Shown piece by piece: positions 17,038 to 25,442 of a DNA stretch of 64,000 bases. Source of the DNA: Marihabitans asiaticum. GTDB lineage: Bacteria; Actinomycetota; Actinomycetes; Actinomycetales; Dermatophilaceae. The notes beneath the pieces were generated by a model. The model saw only the letters and a list, made by a program, of their open reading frames with translations. It was not told the DNA's origin and searched no databases. A program made the position numbers and the translations under genes. The first letter of the stretch is position 1; every line of letters begins with the position of its first letter. The stretch spans positions 372,001 through 436,000 of the forward strand of contig NZ_VIUW01000001.1 of NCBI RefSeq assembly GCF_007828725.1, read 5' to 3'.

Positions 17038-17973
17038 TCAGCTGCGGGCGGGCGGGGCGCCCATCCCGCCACCGCCGCCGCCGGCGGCGGTCGTCGTGTC
17101 CACGCCCACCGTCAGGGTGACGGTGTACCCCTTCGCCGTGTCGCCGGTGACGTCGGCGAGCTGGCTGGCCCCGCCGTCGTCACCGAAGACGTTGTCGCTC
17201 GTGAGCGACACCCGCGAGAGATTGCTCGAGGATGACTCGTACCCGTCGGTGCCGTAGACGGTCGCGCAGACGTCCTGGGGGAGCGCCACCTGCGAGGTCG
17301 CGATGGCGTTGCTCGCGTCGGTGATGCTGCCCTCGTCGGGATAGACCTCGAAGTGGATGTGCGGCCATCGCCCGTCGTAGCAGGCGGGGAAGATGCTCGA
17401 GAAGGTCACCGCGCCGGAGTCGTCGGCCACCTGCACCCCGCGCAGGTAGTTCTCTGACTCGACGCCCGAGGAGTACATCGAGTAGCGGCCCTCGCGGTCG
17501 CAGTGCCAGACGTAGACGGCGACCCCGGCGAAGGGGGTGCCCCCGGAGGCGAGGTCCTTGACCTTGAGCGTGAGGGTCATCGGGACGCCCTCGGCGGTCG
17601 TGGTCGAGTCACCGAAGCTGGAGCGGATGTCGCTGCGGACCACCCCGCTCTGCTCGAGGACGTCGGCCCCGTTGCTCCCGTCGCCGGGGTAGGGGCCAGC
17701 GGTCTCTTCTGGGATCTCGGTCAACGACGCGGCGCTCGCGCTGCCCGACGAGCTCGACGACGTGCCCGCGGTGACGCCGCTCGTCGAGCTTGTCGACCCG
17801 GTACTCGTCGTCTCCGCGCACGCGGCGAGCGCGCCGACGCTGCCGAGGCCCACCAGCGCCAGCATGCGGCGTCGGTCGAGCAGGGTGGCGATGTCGAACT
17901 GCAGGCCCTGGTCCACCAGCTCCTCGTCCTGCTTCGGCAAGACCCGGCCCTGGTAGCTGCGGTTGGTCGTCAT
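17038..17973 (-). CDS. Secreted intradiol-dioxygenase-like lipoprotein
   Basis: 311 residues. Residues 1-35 are a basic leader (LDRRRMLALVGLGSVGALAAC) with lipobox LAAC; the RRR-M-L pattern could suit Tat export. A Ser/Thr-rich linker (about 55-90) precedes a domain with the ferric-iron ligands of intradiol ring-cleavage enzymes: VYVWHCDREGRYSMY near 160 (Tyr), then CYDGRWPHIHFEVY near 205 (Tyr, His-x-His). The C-terminus is a Gly-rich tail. Family members cleave catechols or act as surface proteins of unknown substrate. It should sit outside the membrane. Start ATG 17973. Confidence 0.85.
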   Translation of the reverse strand: MTTNRSYQGRVLPKQDEELVDQGLQFDIATLLDRRRMLALVGLGSVGALAACAETTSTGSTSSTSGVTAGTSSSSSGSASAASLTEIPEETAGPYPGDGSNGADVLEQSGVVRSDIRSSFGDSTTTAEGVPMTLTLKVKDLASGGTPFAGVAVYVWHCDREGRYSMYSSGVESENYLRGVQVADDSGAVTFSSIFPACYDGRWPHIHFEVYPDEGSITDASNAIATSQVALPQDVCATVYGTDGYESSSSNLSRVSLTSDNVFGDDGGASQLADVTGDTAKGYTVTLTVGVDTTTAAGGGGGGMGAPPARS

Positions 17974-18080
17974 GGTGGTGTCCCTTCGCGTAGTGGTGAC
18001 CCCTAGGGCAGCCGAGCAGGCTATGCGTCTGCTGTGGGTGGTGGGTGGGCGTCGTGTGAGAGCGGGAGAGACTTGGCCGC

Positions 18081-19121
18081 ATGAGAGCGGTCGTGATTCG
18101 CCAGACCGGTGAGCTGCCGGCGGTCGAGGAGGTCGCCGCCCCGCGGTGCCCTCCGGGCGGGGTCGTCGTCGACGTCGCCGCCACCGGGGTATGCCGGTCG
18201 GACTGGCACGCCTGGATGGGGCACGACCCGGTCGCCCTCCCGCACGTCCCTGGGCACGAGCTCGTCGGCACGATCCGCGAGGTCGGCGAAGGGGTGACCC
18301 GCTGGCGGGTCGGCGACCGGGTCACCACCCCCTTCGTCTGCGGATGCGGGGCCTGTGCGTCGTGCGCCGCGGGGGAGTCGCAGGTCTGCCCCGACCAGAC
18401 CCAGCCGGGGTTCACCGGGTGGGGCTCCTTCGCCGAGCAGGTCGCCCTGCACGCCGCGGACCACAACCTCGTCGCCGTCCCGGAGGCGATCGGCGACATC
18501 GAGGGGGCGGCGCTCGGCTGCCGGTTCGCGACGGCCTATCGGGCCGTGGCACAGCACGGGAAGGTCGGCGAAGGGGACTGGGTCGCGGTCCACGGAGCCG
18601 GCGGGGTGGGACTGTCCGCCCTGCTCGTCGCGAAAGCGCTCGGGGCGCGGGTCGTCGCCGTCGACGTCGCACCCGCTTCTCTGGCCCTGGCCACCGATCT
18701 GGGCGCAGAGGTGGTGCTCGACGGGACCGGGCTGGCGCCCGCGGACGTGGGGGACCGGGTCCACGAGGTGACCGGCGGCGGGGCTCACCTCTCCCTCGAC
18801 GCGTACGGGTCAGGGCCGACCGCGGTCGCGAGCGTCCTCTCCCTTCGCCGCCGTGGTCGACACGTCCAGGCCGGGCTCCTCCTCGGCGACCAGGCACGCC
18901 CCCCGCTTCCGATGGACCGGGTCGTGGCGTGGGAGCTGTCGATCCACGGCACGCACGGGCTCGCGGCCGCTGACTACCCCGCGATGCTCGACCTCATGGC
19001 CGACGGGGTCGATCTCTCCCGGCTCGTGGGTGCGGTCGTCGGGCTCGACGAGGCGCCCGCCGCGCTCGCCGCTCTCGGTGCGCCACCCCTGCGTCCGGGC
19101 GTCACCGTCGTCCGCCCCTGA
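18081..19121 (+). CDS. Zinc-dependent alcohol dehydrogenase family protein
   Basis: 346 residues. Catalytic zinc ligands: GVCRSDWHAW (Cys, near residue 36) and PGHELVGTI (His-Glu, near 60). The structural zinc lobe is CGCGACASCAAGESQVC near 92-108. The Rossmann motif VHGAGGVGLSALLVAKALGA is near 173. It fits medium-chain alcohol dehydrogenases that act on primary alcohols or aldehydes with NAD(P). It is divergent from the dioxygenase-like lipoprotein gene and seems monocistronic. Start ATG 18081 with an AGACT-type -10 seven bases before. Confidence 0.9.
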   Translation: MRAVVIRQTGELPAVEEVAAPRCPPGGVVVDVAATGVCRSDWHAWMGHDPVALPHVPGHELVGTIREVGEGVTRWRVGDRVTTPFVCGCGACASCAAGESQVCPDQTQPGFTGWGSFAEQVALHAADHNLVAVPEAIGDIEGAALGCRFATAYRAVAQHGKVGEGDWVAVHGAGGVGLSALLVAKALGARVVAVDVAPASLALATDLGAEVVLDGTGLAPADVGDRVHEVTGGGAHLSLDAYGSGPTAVASVLSLRRRGRHVQAGLLLGDQARPPLPMDRVVAWELSIHGTHGLAAADYPAMLDLMADGVDLSRLVGAVVGLDEAPAALAALGAPPLRPGVTVVRP

Positions 19122-19137
19122 CCCCTACGGTGGGCGC

Positions 19138-19221
19138 GTGCGCCTCAAGCCCGGCCGTCCAGACCTCGCCCGGTACCGCGACCGTTTCGACGTGCCCGAG
19201 GCGAGCGGGCCACGGGCCTGA
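19138..19221 (+). CDS. Possible leaderless small protein (27 residues)
   Basis: GTG 19138 is six bases after TACGGT (19126-19131), the same spacing as the leaderless promoters seen elsewhere in the window. The product would be VRLKPGRPDLARYRDRFDVP plus EASGPRA. No family is recognised. The support is the promoter geometry and open frame, so this is tentative. It sits between the alcohol dehydrogenase and heme oxygenase genes. Confidence 0.3.
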   Translation: MRLKPGRPDLARYRDRFDVPEASGPRA

Positions 19222-19300
19222 GCCGCGCTTCGGTACGCCGTGGGGCAGGGGCCGAACTGGCGGGCAGCGCTGCTCGGGACCGGTGACGCCTCCTGCAACC

Positions 19301-19319
19301 AAAGGGTAGGCTTGCCTTA
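19301..19319 (+). promoter_or_regulatory. DtxR/IdeR-type iron box upstream of heme oxygenase
   Basis: AAAGGGTAGGCTTGCCTTA matches 13 of 19 positions of the DtxR consensus (TTAGGTTAGGCTAACCTAA), including the central TAGGCT. It ends 25 bases before the heme oxygenase start. DtxR/IdeR repression of heme oxygenase under iron sufficiency is established in corynebacteria. The assignment here is by eye. Confidence 0.65.
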
Positions 19320-19344
19320 TCGCGATACGAAGGGGTGCAGGGTC

Positions 19345-19998
19345 ATGGTTGCGTTGTCCACCGCGCTGAAGGAGCGCACTGCTACAGCGCACACGCGCGC
19401 GGAGGAGTCCGACTTCGTCACCAACCTGGTGCACGGTGACGCCTGCCGGGGTGCCTACTCGGCCATGGTCATCCAGCACCTCGCGATCTACCGCGCGCTT
19501 GAGGGGGGTCTGGACCGTCTCGCCGGTCACCCGCTCCTGACGCCGGTCGACGACCCGGCCCTGCGACGTGTCTCCGCCCTGGAGGACGACCTGCGCGCCT
19601 TGGGCGTCGAGGTCGAGACGGTCGGCGCTGAGCGAGTCCTGCCGGCGACCCGGCAGTACGTGGACGCCCTCGAGGGGGCCGACGCCGAGACCCTGCTCGC
19701 CAACCACTACGTGCGCTACCTCGGCGATCTCTCCGGCGGGCAGATCGTCTCCCGTCTGGTGCAGCGCCACTACCAGCTCGGGGACGACGTGGTCAGCTTC
19801 TACCGCTTCCCCGAGATCGAGAAGCCCAAGACCTACAAGGACCGGTACCGGGCAACCCTGGATGCGCTCGACCTGTCCGCCGGGCAGCGGGAGCGGGTGC
19901 TCGACCAGGCGGAGGAGAGCTTCGAGATGAACCGCTCGGTCTTCGCCGACCTCAGCGCGGCCCGAGGCGGCGCCCACCTGGCCGCGGGGGTCGGCTGA
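19345..19998 (+). CDS. hmuO: Heme oxygenase (biliverdin-producing)
   Basis: 217 residues from ATG 19345. The N-terminal ALKERTATAHTRAEESDFVT carries the proximal heme-ligand histidine (near residue 15), and HYVRYLGDLSGGQIVSRL near residue 125 is the distal helix glycine motif of HmuO-type enzymes. It opens heme to biliverdin, CO and free iron, so iron can be recovered from host or environmental heme. An iron box precedes it. The next gene starts four bases after its stop, indicating co-transcription. Confidence 0.93.
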   Translation: MVALSTALKERTATAHTRAEESDFVTNLVHGDACRGAYSAMVIQHLAIYRALEGGLDRLAGHPLLTPVDDPALRRVSALEDDLRALGVEVETVGAERVLPATRQYVDALEGADAETLLANHYVRYLGDLSGGQIVSRLVQRHYQLGDDVVSFYRFPEIEKPKTYKDRYRATLDALDLSAGQRERVLDQAEESFEMNRSVFADLSAARGGAHLAAGVG

Positions 19999-20001
19999 GC
20001 G

Positions 20002-20520
20002 GTGCCGACGTGGTTGGAGGGTCGCCCCTTCGCGCTGGTCTTCCTCGTGCTGTACGTCATCGGGACCGCACGGGGGCAGCTGACGTACGGGATCGCTCGG
20101 TGGACCGCGAGCCAGACCATCCGCCGCACGGACCGGTCGGCAGGGTGGCCTGCCCGCGTGAACGGCTGGCTCGACGGCGCGGAGGTCGCACGCGGTCGTC
20201 GCGCCATCGAGCGGTGGGGGTTACCGGTGATCCCGCTGGCCTACCTCACCGTGGGGTTCCAGACGATGGTGCTCGCCGCGTGCGGGGTGCTGCGGGTGCA
20301 CTGGCTGCGCTTCACCCTCGCGCAGATCCCGGGCGCGCTCGCATGGGCGCTGATCTACGCCACGATCGGCTTCGCCGCGTGGGAGGCGGCCATCGGTGCG
20401 GCCGCCGGGTCGCCGCTGGCGATCGCGCTGCTCGGCGTGCTCTTCGTCGTCGGCGTGACCAGGTGGATGAGCCGACGCACGGCCAGACGCAAGGCGGGAA
20501 TGTCCGACGCTCGCGTGTAG
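20002..20520 (+). CDS. DedA/VTT-domain membrane protein
   Basis: 172 residues from GTG 20002, four bases after the heme oxygenase stop. Hydrophobic segments lie at about residues 10-30 (FALVFLVLYVIGTARGQL), 75-95 (VIPLAYLTVGFQTMVLAACG), 105-128 and 135-155. The stretch WGLPVIPLAYLTVGFQTMVL and LAQIPGALAWALIYATIGFA resemble the VTT (SNARE-associated/DedA) family, which includes lipid scramblase-like proteins. Why it is paired with heme oxygenase is unclear. A strong inverted repeat begins at its stop codon. Confidence 0.65.
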   Translation: MPTWLEGRPFALVFLVLYVIGTARGQLTYGIARWTASQTIRRTDRSAGWPARVNGWLDGAEVARGRRAIERWGLPVIPLAYLTVGFQTMVLAACGVLRVHWLRFTLAQIPGALAWALIYATIGFAAWEAAIGAAAGSPLAIALLGVLFVVGVTRWMSRRTARRKAGMSDARV

Positions 20521-20543
20521 TTAAACTATCAACTACACGCGAG
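20510..20543 (+). promoter_or_regulatory. Inverted repeat with TAGTTGA-type operator before the LLM/FMN reductase operon
   Basis: Arms 20510-20522 (CTCGCGTGTAGTT) and 20531-20543 pair exactly around AAACTATC. On the minus strand the centre reads TAGTTGATAGTTTAACTA, sharing the pattern TAGTTGA-N5-(T/C)AACTA with the site before the pirin gene (47176-47195). It overlaps the end of the VTT gene and lies 13 bases before the LLM start, so it can be an operator and a terminator. Confidence 0.55.
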
Positions 20544-20556
20544 AGCGAGGCGAGCC

Positions 20557-21732
20557 ATGCAGATCGGCATCTTCAGCGTCGGTGACGTCACGACCGACCC
20601 GACCACGGGCATCACCCCCGACGAGGGCGAGCGCATCCAGGCGATGACGAGCATCGCGCTCAAGGCCGAGGAGGTCGGCCTCGACGTCTTCGCCACGGGG
20701 GAGCACCACAACCCTCCCTTCGTCCCGAGCGCGCCGACCACCCACCTGGCTTACATCGCGGCCAAGACCGAGCGCCTGCGGCTCTCCACCGCGACGACCC
20801 TCATCACGACCACCGACCCGGTCCGCATCGCCGAGGACTACGCCTTCCTCCAGCACCTCTCCGGCGGACGCAACGACCTCATGATGGGGCGGGGCAACAC
20901 CGGCCCGGTCTACCCGTGGTTCGGCAAGGACATCCGCGACGGCATCCCCCTCGCCATCGAGAACTACCACCTCCTGCGCCGCCTGTGGCGCGAGGAGTCG
21001 GTGACCTGGCAGGGCCAGTTCCGCACGCCGCTGCAGGGATTCACCGCCACCCCGGCGCCGCTGGACGGCACACCCCCCTTCGTCTGGCACGGCTCGATCC
21101 GCTCCACCGAGATCGCCGAGCAGGCCGCCTTCTACGGCGACGGGTTCTTCCACAACAACATCTTCTGGGACATGGGGCACACCGCGCAGATGGTGCGGCT
21201 CTACCGGCAGCGGTTCGAGCACTACGGCCACGGATCGGCCGACCAGGCGATCGTCGGGCTCGGTGGCCAGGTGTACATGGCCGGCAGCGAGGCCGAGGCC
21301 AAGCGGATCTTCCGTCCGTACTTCGACAACGCGCCGGTCTACGGGCACGGCCCGTCGCTGGAGGAGTTCACCGCGCAGACCCCGCTGACCGTCGGCACCC
21401 CCGAGATGGTCATCGAGCGCACCCTCTCCTTCGCCGACGCGGTGGGCGACTACCAGCGCCAGCTCTTCCTCATCGACCACGCCGGCCAGCCGCTGGAGAT
21501 GGTGCTCGAGCAGATCGAGATCCTCGGGCGCGAGGTCGCCCCGGTGCTGCGTGCCGAGTTCGACCGACGCCGCCCCGCCCACGTCCCGAGCGACCCGCCG
21601 ACGCATGAGAGCCTCGTGGCGGCCGGTCCGCAGGACAGGCACCACCGCGTGATCAGCAGCCCCGTCGCGATCGCCGAGCAGGAGGCGGCGAAGGGGGAGA
21701 GCCGGGCGAAGGGAGAGAAGGTCACCTCATGA
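20557..21732 (+). CDS. LLM-class flavin-dependent monooxygenase (CE1758 family)
   Basis: 391 residues from ATG 20557 with GAGCGAGG upstream. The bacterial-luciferase fold is indicated by DVFATGEHHNPPFVPSAPT near residue 47, LSTATTLITTTDPVRIAEDY near 80 and LSGGRNDLMMGRGNTGPV near 105. It uses reduced FMN and oxygen to oxidise a small organic substrate. It overlaps the following FMN reductase gene (ATGA), which supplies the reduced flavin. The extra C-terminal 40 residues are charged and poorly conserved. An operator-like repeat precedes it. Confidence 0.9.
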   Translation: MQIGIFSVGDVTTDPTTGITPDEGERIQAMTSIALKAEEVGLDVFATGEHHNPPFVPSAPTTHLAYIAAKTERLRLSTATTLITTTDPVRIAEDYAFLQHLSGGRNDLMMGRGNTGPVYPWFGKDIRDGIPLAIENYHLLRRLWREESVTWQGQFRTPLQGFTATPAPLDGTPPFVWHGSIRSTEIAEQAAFYGDGFFHNNIFWDMGHTAQMVRLYRQRFEHYGHGSADQAIVGLGGQVYMAGSEAEAKRIFRPYFDNAPVYGHGPSLEEFTAQTPLTVGTPEMVIERTLSFADAVGDYQRQLFLIDHAGQPLEMVLEQIEILGREVAPVLRAEFDRRRPAHVPSDPPTHESLVAAGPQDRHHRVISSPVAIAEQEAAKGESRAKGEKVTS

Positions 21733-22415
21733 GTCGTCGTGTCGTCGTCCTCTCGGCGGGTCTGTCGACCCCGTCGAGCACCCGCCTGCTCGCGGACCAG
21801 ATCGCCGACGCGGTGCGCTCGGCCATCGGCGGGCGCGGGGAGTCGGTCGCGGTCGAGACGATCGAGCTGCGCGAGCTCGCGGTCGAGATGGCACAGACCC
21901 TGGTCTCGGGCAACCGGCCGACCCCCGGCGTCGTTGCCGCGCAGGAGTCGATCGCGGGCGCGGACGGGCTGGTGGCGGTGACGCCCGTCTTCAGCGCCAG
22001 CTACTCGGGCCTGTTCAAGACCTTCGTCGACCTGCTCGACCCCAAGGCGCTCGTCGGCATGCCCGTCCTGGTCGCTGCGACCGCTGGCACCGCGCGGCAC
22101 TCCCTCATGCTCGACCACGCCATGCGGCCGCTCTTCGGCTACCTGCGCGCAGTCGTCGCGCCGACCGGGGTCTTCGCCGCGACCGAGGACTTCGGCGCCG
22201 TGGACGGTGCGGGGGAGGACGCCCTCTCGGCGCGGATCCACCGCGCCGCCGAGGAGCTGGCAGCGCTCGTGGTGCGCACCCCCTCCGGAGTCGAAGGCTT
22301 CGCCCCCACCAGCGGGGACGAGCGCGGTCGCGGTCAGGGTCGCGCGCGGGCGCACGAGCTGGGCGTGGTCACCGACTTCGCCTCGCTGCTGCGCGGTCAC
22401 GACGGCACCGGCTGA
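21729..22415 (+). CDS. NADPH-dependent FMN reductase (CE1759 family)
   Basis: 228 residues, start overlapping the LLM stop. The N-terminus VVVLSAGLSTPSSTRLLADQ is the flavodoxin-like phosphate-binding loop, and VAVTPVFSASYSGLFKTFVD near residue 80 is the FMN reductase motif. It reduces FMN with NAD(P)H for the upstream monooxygenase, giving a two-component oxygenase. The C-terminal 30 residues are polar and Gly/Arg rich. Two copies of the 39-nt repeat follow the gene. Confidence 0.9.
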   Translation: MSRRVVVLSAGLSTPSSTRLLADQIADAVRSAIGGRGESVAVETIELRELAVEMAQTLVSGNRPTPGVVAAQESIAGADGLVAVTPVFSASYSGLFKTFVDLLDPKALVGMPVLVAATAGTARHSLMLDHAMRPLFGYLRAVVAPTGVFAATEDFGAVDGAGEDALSARIHRAAEELAALVVRTPSGVEGFAPTSGDERGRGQGRARAHELGVVTDFASLLRGHDGTG

Positions 22416-22430
22416 CCCTGCCCACACCGT

Positions 22431-22508
22431 CGCAGATCCCCGGGGAACCTCAGACGAACGGTCGCCCCTCCCCTTCGCAGATCCCCGGGGAACCTCAGAC
22501 GAGCGGTC
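22431..22508 (-). repeat. Dispersed 39-nt repeat, copies B1 and B2 (tandem)
   Basis: Two copies in the same orientation: 22431-22463 and 22470-22508. Both read CAGATCCCCGGGGAACCTCA then GACGA(A/G)CGGTC on the plus strand, the reverse complement of copy A. They fill the gap between the convergent FMN reductase and DUF421 genes. Confidence 0.85.
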
Positions 22509-22517
22509 GCCCCACGC

Positions 22518-23045
22518 TCAGCGTTCGCTCGCCACGTACGGCGTGACGCTGGACGAGTCGCCGATGTCGTCCTTGCCGATGACACCGAGGCTTCCCTCGC
22601 GCAGCAGCAGCACGGTGTGCACGTCGGCGAGCGAGCCCTTACCGGCTCCGCGCACCGCCTCGTGCACGTCGTCCTCGAGGAGCCGGTGGCGTCGCAGCGC
22701 GCGGTCACGCATCTGCCCGTCCTCGTAGAGCACGACCGGCGGGTGGTCGAGGAGATGGCGCACCCGGTCCGAGCGCGAGCGCGCCCAGGCGAGGATCCAC
22801 TGCAGCGAGACGAGGACGACGAGCACCCACAGCAGCTGCACGAGCGAGATCTTCTCGGCGGTCACCATCCGGCCGAAGGCCGAGCCGACGCTCACCGCGA
22901 TGACGAAGTCGAGAGGGGTCATCTTCGACATCGTGCGCGGGCCGGTCGTACGCAGCAGCAGGACGAGGGCGAGATAACCGACAGTGGCCATGAGCGCCGC
23001 GTGGACGATCGGGGTCCATCCGGTCCAGAGCATCGTGGAGTCCAT
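22518..23045 (-). CDS. DUF421 (YetF-like) membrane protein
   Basis: 175 residues from ATG 23045. Three N-terminal membrane helices (about 12-32, 50-60 and 66-88) precede a soluble domain with HLLDHPPVVLYEDGQMRDRA near residue 98, a DUF421 hallmark, and VLLLREGSLGVI near 145. YetF-type proteins are tetrameric membrane proteins of unclear role, linked to spore or stress physiology. It is convergent with the LLM operon, separated by two 39-nt repeats. Confidence 0.85.
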   Translation of the reverse strand: MDSTMLWTGWTPIVHAALMATVGYLALVLLLRTTGPRTMSKMTPLDFVIAVSVGSAFGRMVTAEKISLVQLLWVLVVLVSLQWILAWARSRSDRVRHLLDHPPVVLYEDGQMRDRALRRHRLLEDDVHEAVRGAGKGSLADVHTVLLLREGSLGVIGKDDIGDSSSVTPYVASER

Positions 23046-23095
23046 CGCTCCACGCTGTCACGAATTCCCCCTTCGCCCGATCCAGAGGCCGCCGG

Positions 23096-24586
23096 TCAGC
23101 GCAGTCCTCGGGGGATCGAGGCGCGCAGCCGGGACGGCAGGCCCGCAGCCGCCGCGAACCCGAGCGCAGTCCTCGGCTCGTACCCCACCCGCCACAGCCC
23201 GCCGTGGGCCGCCGCGTCGGAGAAGAGCTGCTCGGGGTGCTCGCGCGCCGGCATCCCCACCATGAGGTCTCGCACGAGCAGCGCCGCCATGAGCGGGCGG
23301 ACCGTCTCGGGCTGGAAGACCTCGACCCCGAAGTGGTGCGCTCCCGCGTACGCCGCGCCGAGCACCGGGTTCTTCACGACCGAGCGGGTCCACGTCGCCG
23401 GGGCGACGTTGAAGGAGACCCGCTGACCCACCCCTTCGCCCTCGACCCCCTGCCAGCGCTGCACCCGCTTGGCGATGGCGTAGTTCGGACCCTGTTGCGG
23501 CACAAGGACATCCGCGATGCCTGCCGAGCCATCGGCGACCCCGGGATAGGCGGGCGCGAAGGCCTTGCCCCGGCCGGCCATCCGCAACGGAGCCTGCGCG
23601 CCGCGCACGACGCGCCCTCGGTCCGCCCACCGCCGATGCGCCTCGGTCACCACCTCGGGCGGGACGACGAAGCTGTCGGTCGGCGTCGCCAGCCAGGCCA
23701 GCGCGGTGTGCCGGTCGTCGGCGGTCAGCGCCCGCATCAGCAGGTCGGTGGCGGCGCTGACCCGCACGTGCACGCCCGAGTCGGCGTACGCGTGCATGCC
23801 GACGACGAGCGGCTCGTCGGTGCGCCGGCTGCGGATCCACTGCAACACCTGCGCCGGCTGGTGGACGACGTCGGCGCCGGAGTCCCCTCGGCCGTCGACG
23901 GGGAAGGTGAGGGTCCCCGCACCGCCGGCGGCGATGCCCTTCTTGTGCCGCCAGGCCCGCGAGCGCGGCAGGTCGATCGCGTGGACGTCGACCCCCCAGT
24001 CGAGCAGCGGCTCCAGGGGACCCATCTCCGACCCCGCCCCGATGAGCAGCACCTGGCGGTCGGGCAGCGCCAGCCACTCGGGGTGGGTGACCACCTCGCC
24101 GACCGCGGTAGCGAAGGACGGCTCGACCAGCCCGTCCTCGACCCACCGGCCGACCTCGCCGAGGAGCGCGTCGCCGCTTAGCTCAGCCCCCTCGAAGGGC
24201 ACCCGCAGCTCGGTCACGGGGTCGGCGGTGCCGACGACGGACTCGGTGGCGAAGGGGGAACCGCTCGCCTCCTCGAGGGAGGCCTCGGCCAGGGAGGTCT
24301 CGCCACCGTCGTCGTCGACGAGGACCAGGCGCCGTCGCATGGCAGCAAGTCCCTCGCGAGCGATGGTCTGGGCGTCGTCGGCGGAGCGGCTCGACGCCTC
24401 GGTGACCGCGCGGACGTGACCGACGTAGTCCGTGCGCCAGTCCTGGGTCTCGTGGATCCGCGCGGCGAGCTCGGGGTCGGTGGTCGCGACCGAGTCGGCG
24501 AGGATGCCGCGGGCGGTCGCGGTCGTCGGTCGCCCGTCGCCCTCTCGCGGGAAGTGCACGCCGGCCGAGGTCTCGCTCTCGCTCAT
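23096..24586 (-). CDS. Conserved hypothetical protein with Rossmann-like segment
   Basis: 496 residues from ATG 24586. Residues 145-200 contain WLALPDRQVLLIGAGSEMGP, a Gly-rich nucleotide-binding-like loop, followed by WGVDVHAIDLPRSRAWRHKK. The C-terminal third has a histidine-containing AAYAGAHHFGVEVFQPETVR. The pattern suggests an SDR-like or methyltransferase-like core but lacks a clear catalytic set, so no function is given. It is divergent from the cyclophilin lipoprotein gene, sharing a 96-base promoter region. Confidence 0.65.
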   Translation of the reverse strand: MSESETSAGVHFPREGDGRPTTATARGILADSVATTDPELAARIHETQDWRTDYVGHVRAVTEASSRSADDAQTIAREGLAAMRRRLVLVDDDGGETSLAEASLEEASGSPFATESVVGTADPVTELRVPFEGAELSGDALLGEVGRWVEDGLVEPSFATAVGEVVTHPEWLALPDRQVLLIGAGSEMGPLEPLLDWGVDVHAIDLPRSRAWRHKKGIAAGGAGTLTFPVDGRGDSGADVVHQPAQVLQWIRSRRTDEPLVVGMHAYADSGVHVRVSAATDLLMRALTADDRHTALAWLATPTDSFVVPPEVVTEAHRRWADRGRVVRGAQAPLRMAGRGKAFAPAYPGVADGSAGIADVLVPQQGPNYAIAKRVQRWQGVEGEGVGQRVSFNVAPATWTRSVVKNPVLGAAYAGAHHFGVEVFQPETVRPLMAALLVRDLMVGMPAREHPEQLFSDAAAHGGLWRVGYEPRTALGFAAAAGLPSRLRASIPRGLR

Positions 24587-24682
24587 GGCCCGATCCTTGT
24601 GGCCCAGACCACGCCACCGCAACCTCTCCCTCCCTTCGTATCTGCCAAGGCAGGTGCGCGCCTCCCTTCGTAGGATCACGTC

Positions 24683-25375
24683 ATGCGCCGCGTTGCCCCC
24701 AGAGCCCTGGCCCTCATCGCCCTGCCCGCCCTGCTCCTGCCGGCGGCATGCTCCGAGGACGCCCCCGAGAACCCGACCGGGGTGAGCGAGAGCACCGTCA
24801 GCGACGGCGCGAGCGAGAGCGCTGCCACCGTGGACTGCCCGCCGGAGGGCGGAGCGCAGGAGCAGGTGCAGTCCTTCGACGCGGCGCCGCCGATGTGCAT
24901 CGACACCGCCAAGACCTACACCGCGGTGATGACGACCGACGCCGGTGAGATCACCATCGAGCTCGACGACGACAAGGCGCCGGAGACGGTCAACAACTTC
25001 GTCGTGCTGAGCAGGTACAAGTTCTACGACGGCGTGACCTTCCACCGGGTGATCCCGACCTTCATGATCCAGGGCGGCGACCCCAGCGGTGACGGCAGCG
25101 GCGGACCCGGTTACACCTTCGGCGACGAGCTGCCCGACGCGGGTGAGTACGAGGTCGGGTCGGTCGCCATGGCCAACGCCGGACCGGACACCAACGGGTC
25201 CCAGTTCTTCATCGTCACCGGCGACGCCGGGGTAGCGCTGCCGGCGAAGTACACCCTCTTCGGCACGGTCACCGACGGCATGGACGTCGTGAAGACGATC
25301 GAGGGCGACGGCTCGGAGTCCGGCGCGCCTCAGACCACCCACACGATCGAGTCGGTGACGATCGAGGAGGAGTGA
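24683..25375 (+). CDS. Secreted cyclophilin-type peptidyl-prolyl isomerase lipoprotein
   Basis: 230 residues. A signal sequence ends in lipobox LPAAC (Cys near residue 23); an acidic linker follows. The cyclophilin domain spans about 75-230: APETVNNFVVLSRYKFYDGV, FHRVIPTFMIQGGDPSG and NTNGSQFFIVTG-like GPDTNGSQFFIVTG carry the catalytic Arg, Phe and Gln. It should catalyse prolyl isomerisation of exported proteins outside the membrane. TAGGAT at 24671-24676 lies six bases before ATG, so the transcript is probably leaderless. Confidence 0.93.
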   Translation: MRRVAPRALALIALPALLLPAACSEDAPENPTGVSESTVSDGASESAATVDCPPEGGAQEQVQSFDAAPPMCIDTAKTYTAVMTTDAGEITIELDDDKAPETVNNFVVLSRYKFYDGVTFHRVIPTFMIQGGDPSGDGSGGPGYTFGDELPDAGEYEVGSVAMANAGPDTNGSQFFIVTGDAGVALPAKYTLFGTVTDGMDVVKTIEGDGSESGAPQTTHTIESVTIEEE

Positions 25376-25394
25376 GCGAAGGGGGGCGACCGAG

Positions 25395-25427
25395 GGCCCG
25401 CCCGCCTCAGGGGTGGGCGGACGGGCC
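25395..25427. terminator. GC-rich hairpin between convergent genes
   Basis: Arms GGCCCGCCCGCC (25395-25406) and GGGCGGACGGGCC (25415-25427) pair with one mismatch around an 8-base loop. It lies between the convergent cyclophilin and PepSY-like genes, a natural bidirectional terminator position. Confidence 0.65.
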
Positions 25428-25442
25428 GGTCTCTGATCTCAG

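Noticed and set aside
22617-23426. Plus-strand frame of 269 codons over DUF421 and the next gene
   Set aside because: Shadow of two minus-strand genes, spanning their intergenic repeat-free gap with no domain.
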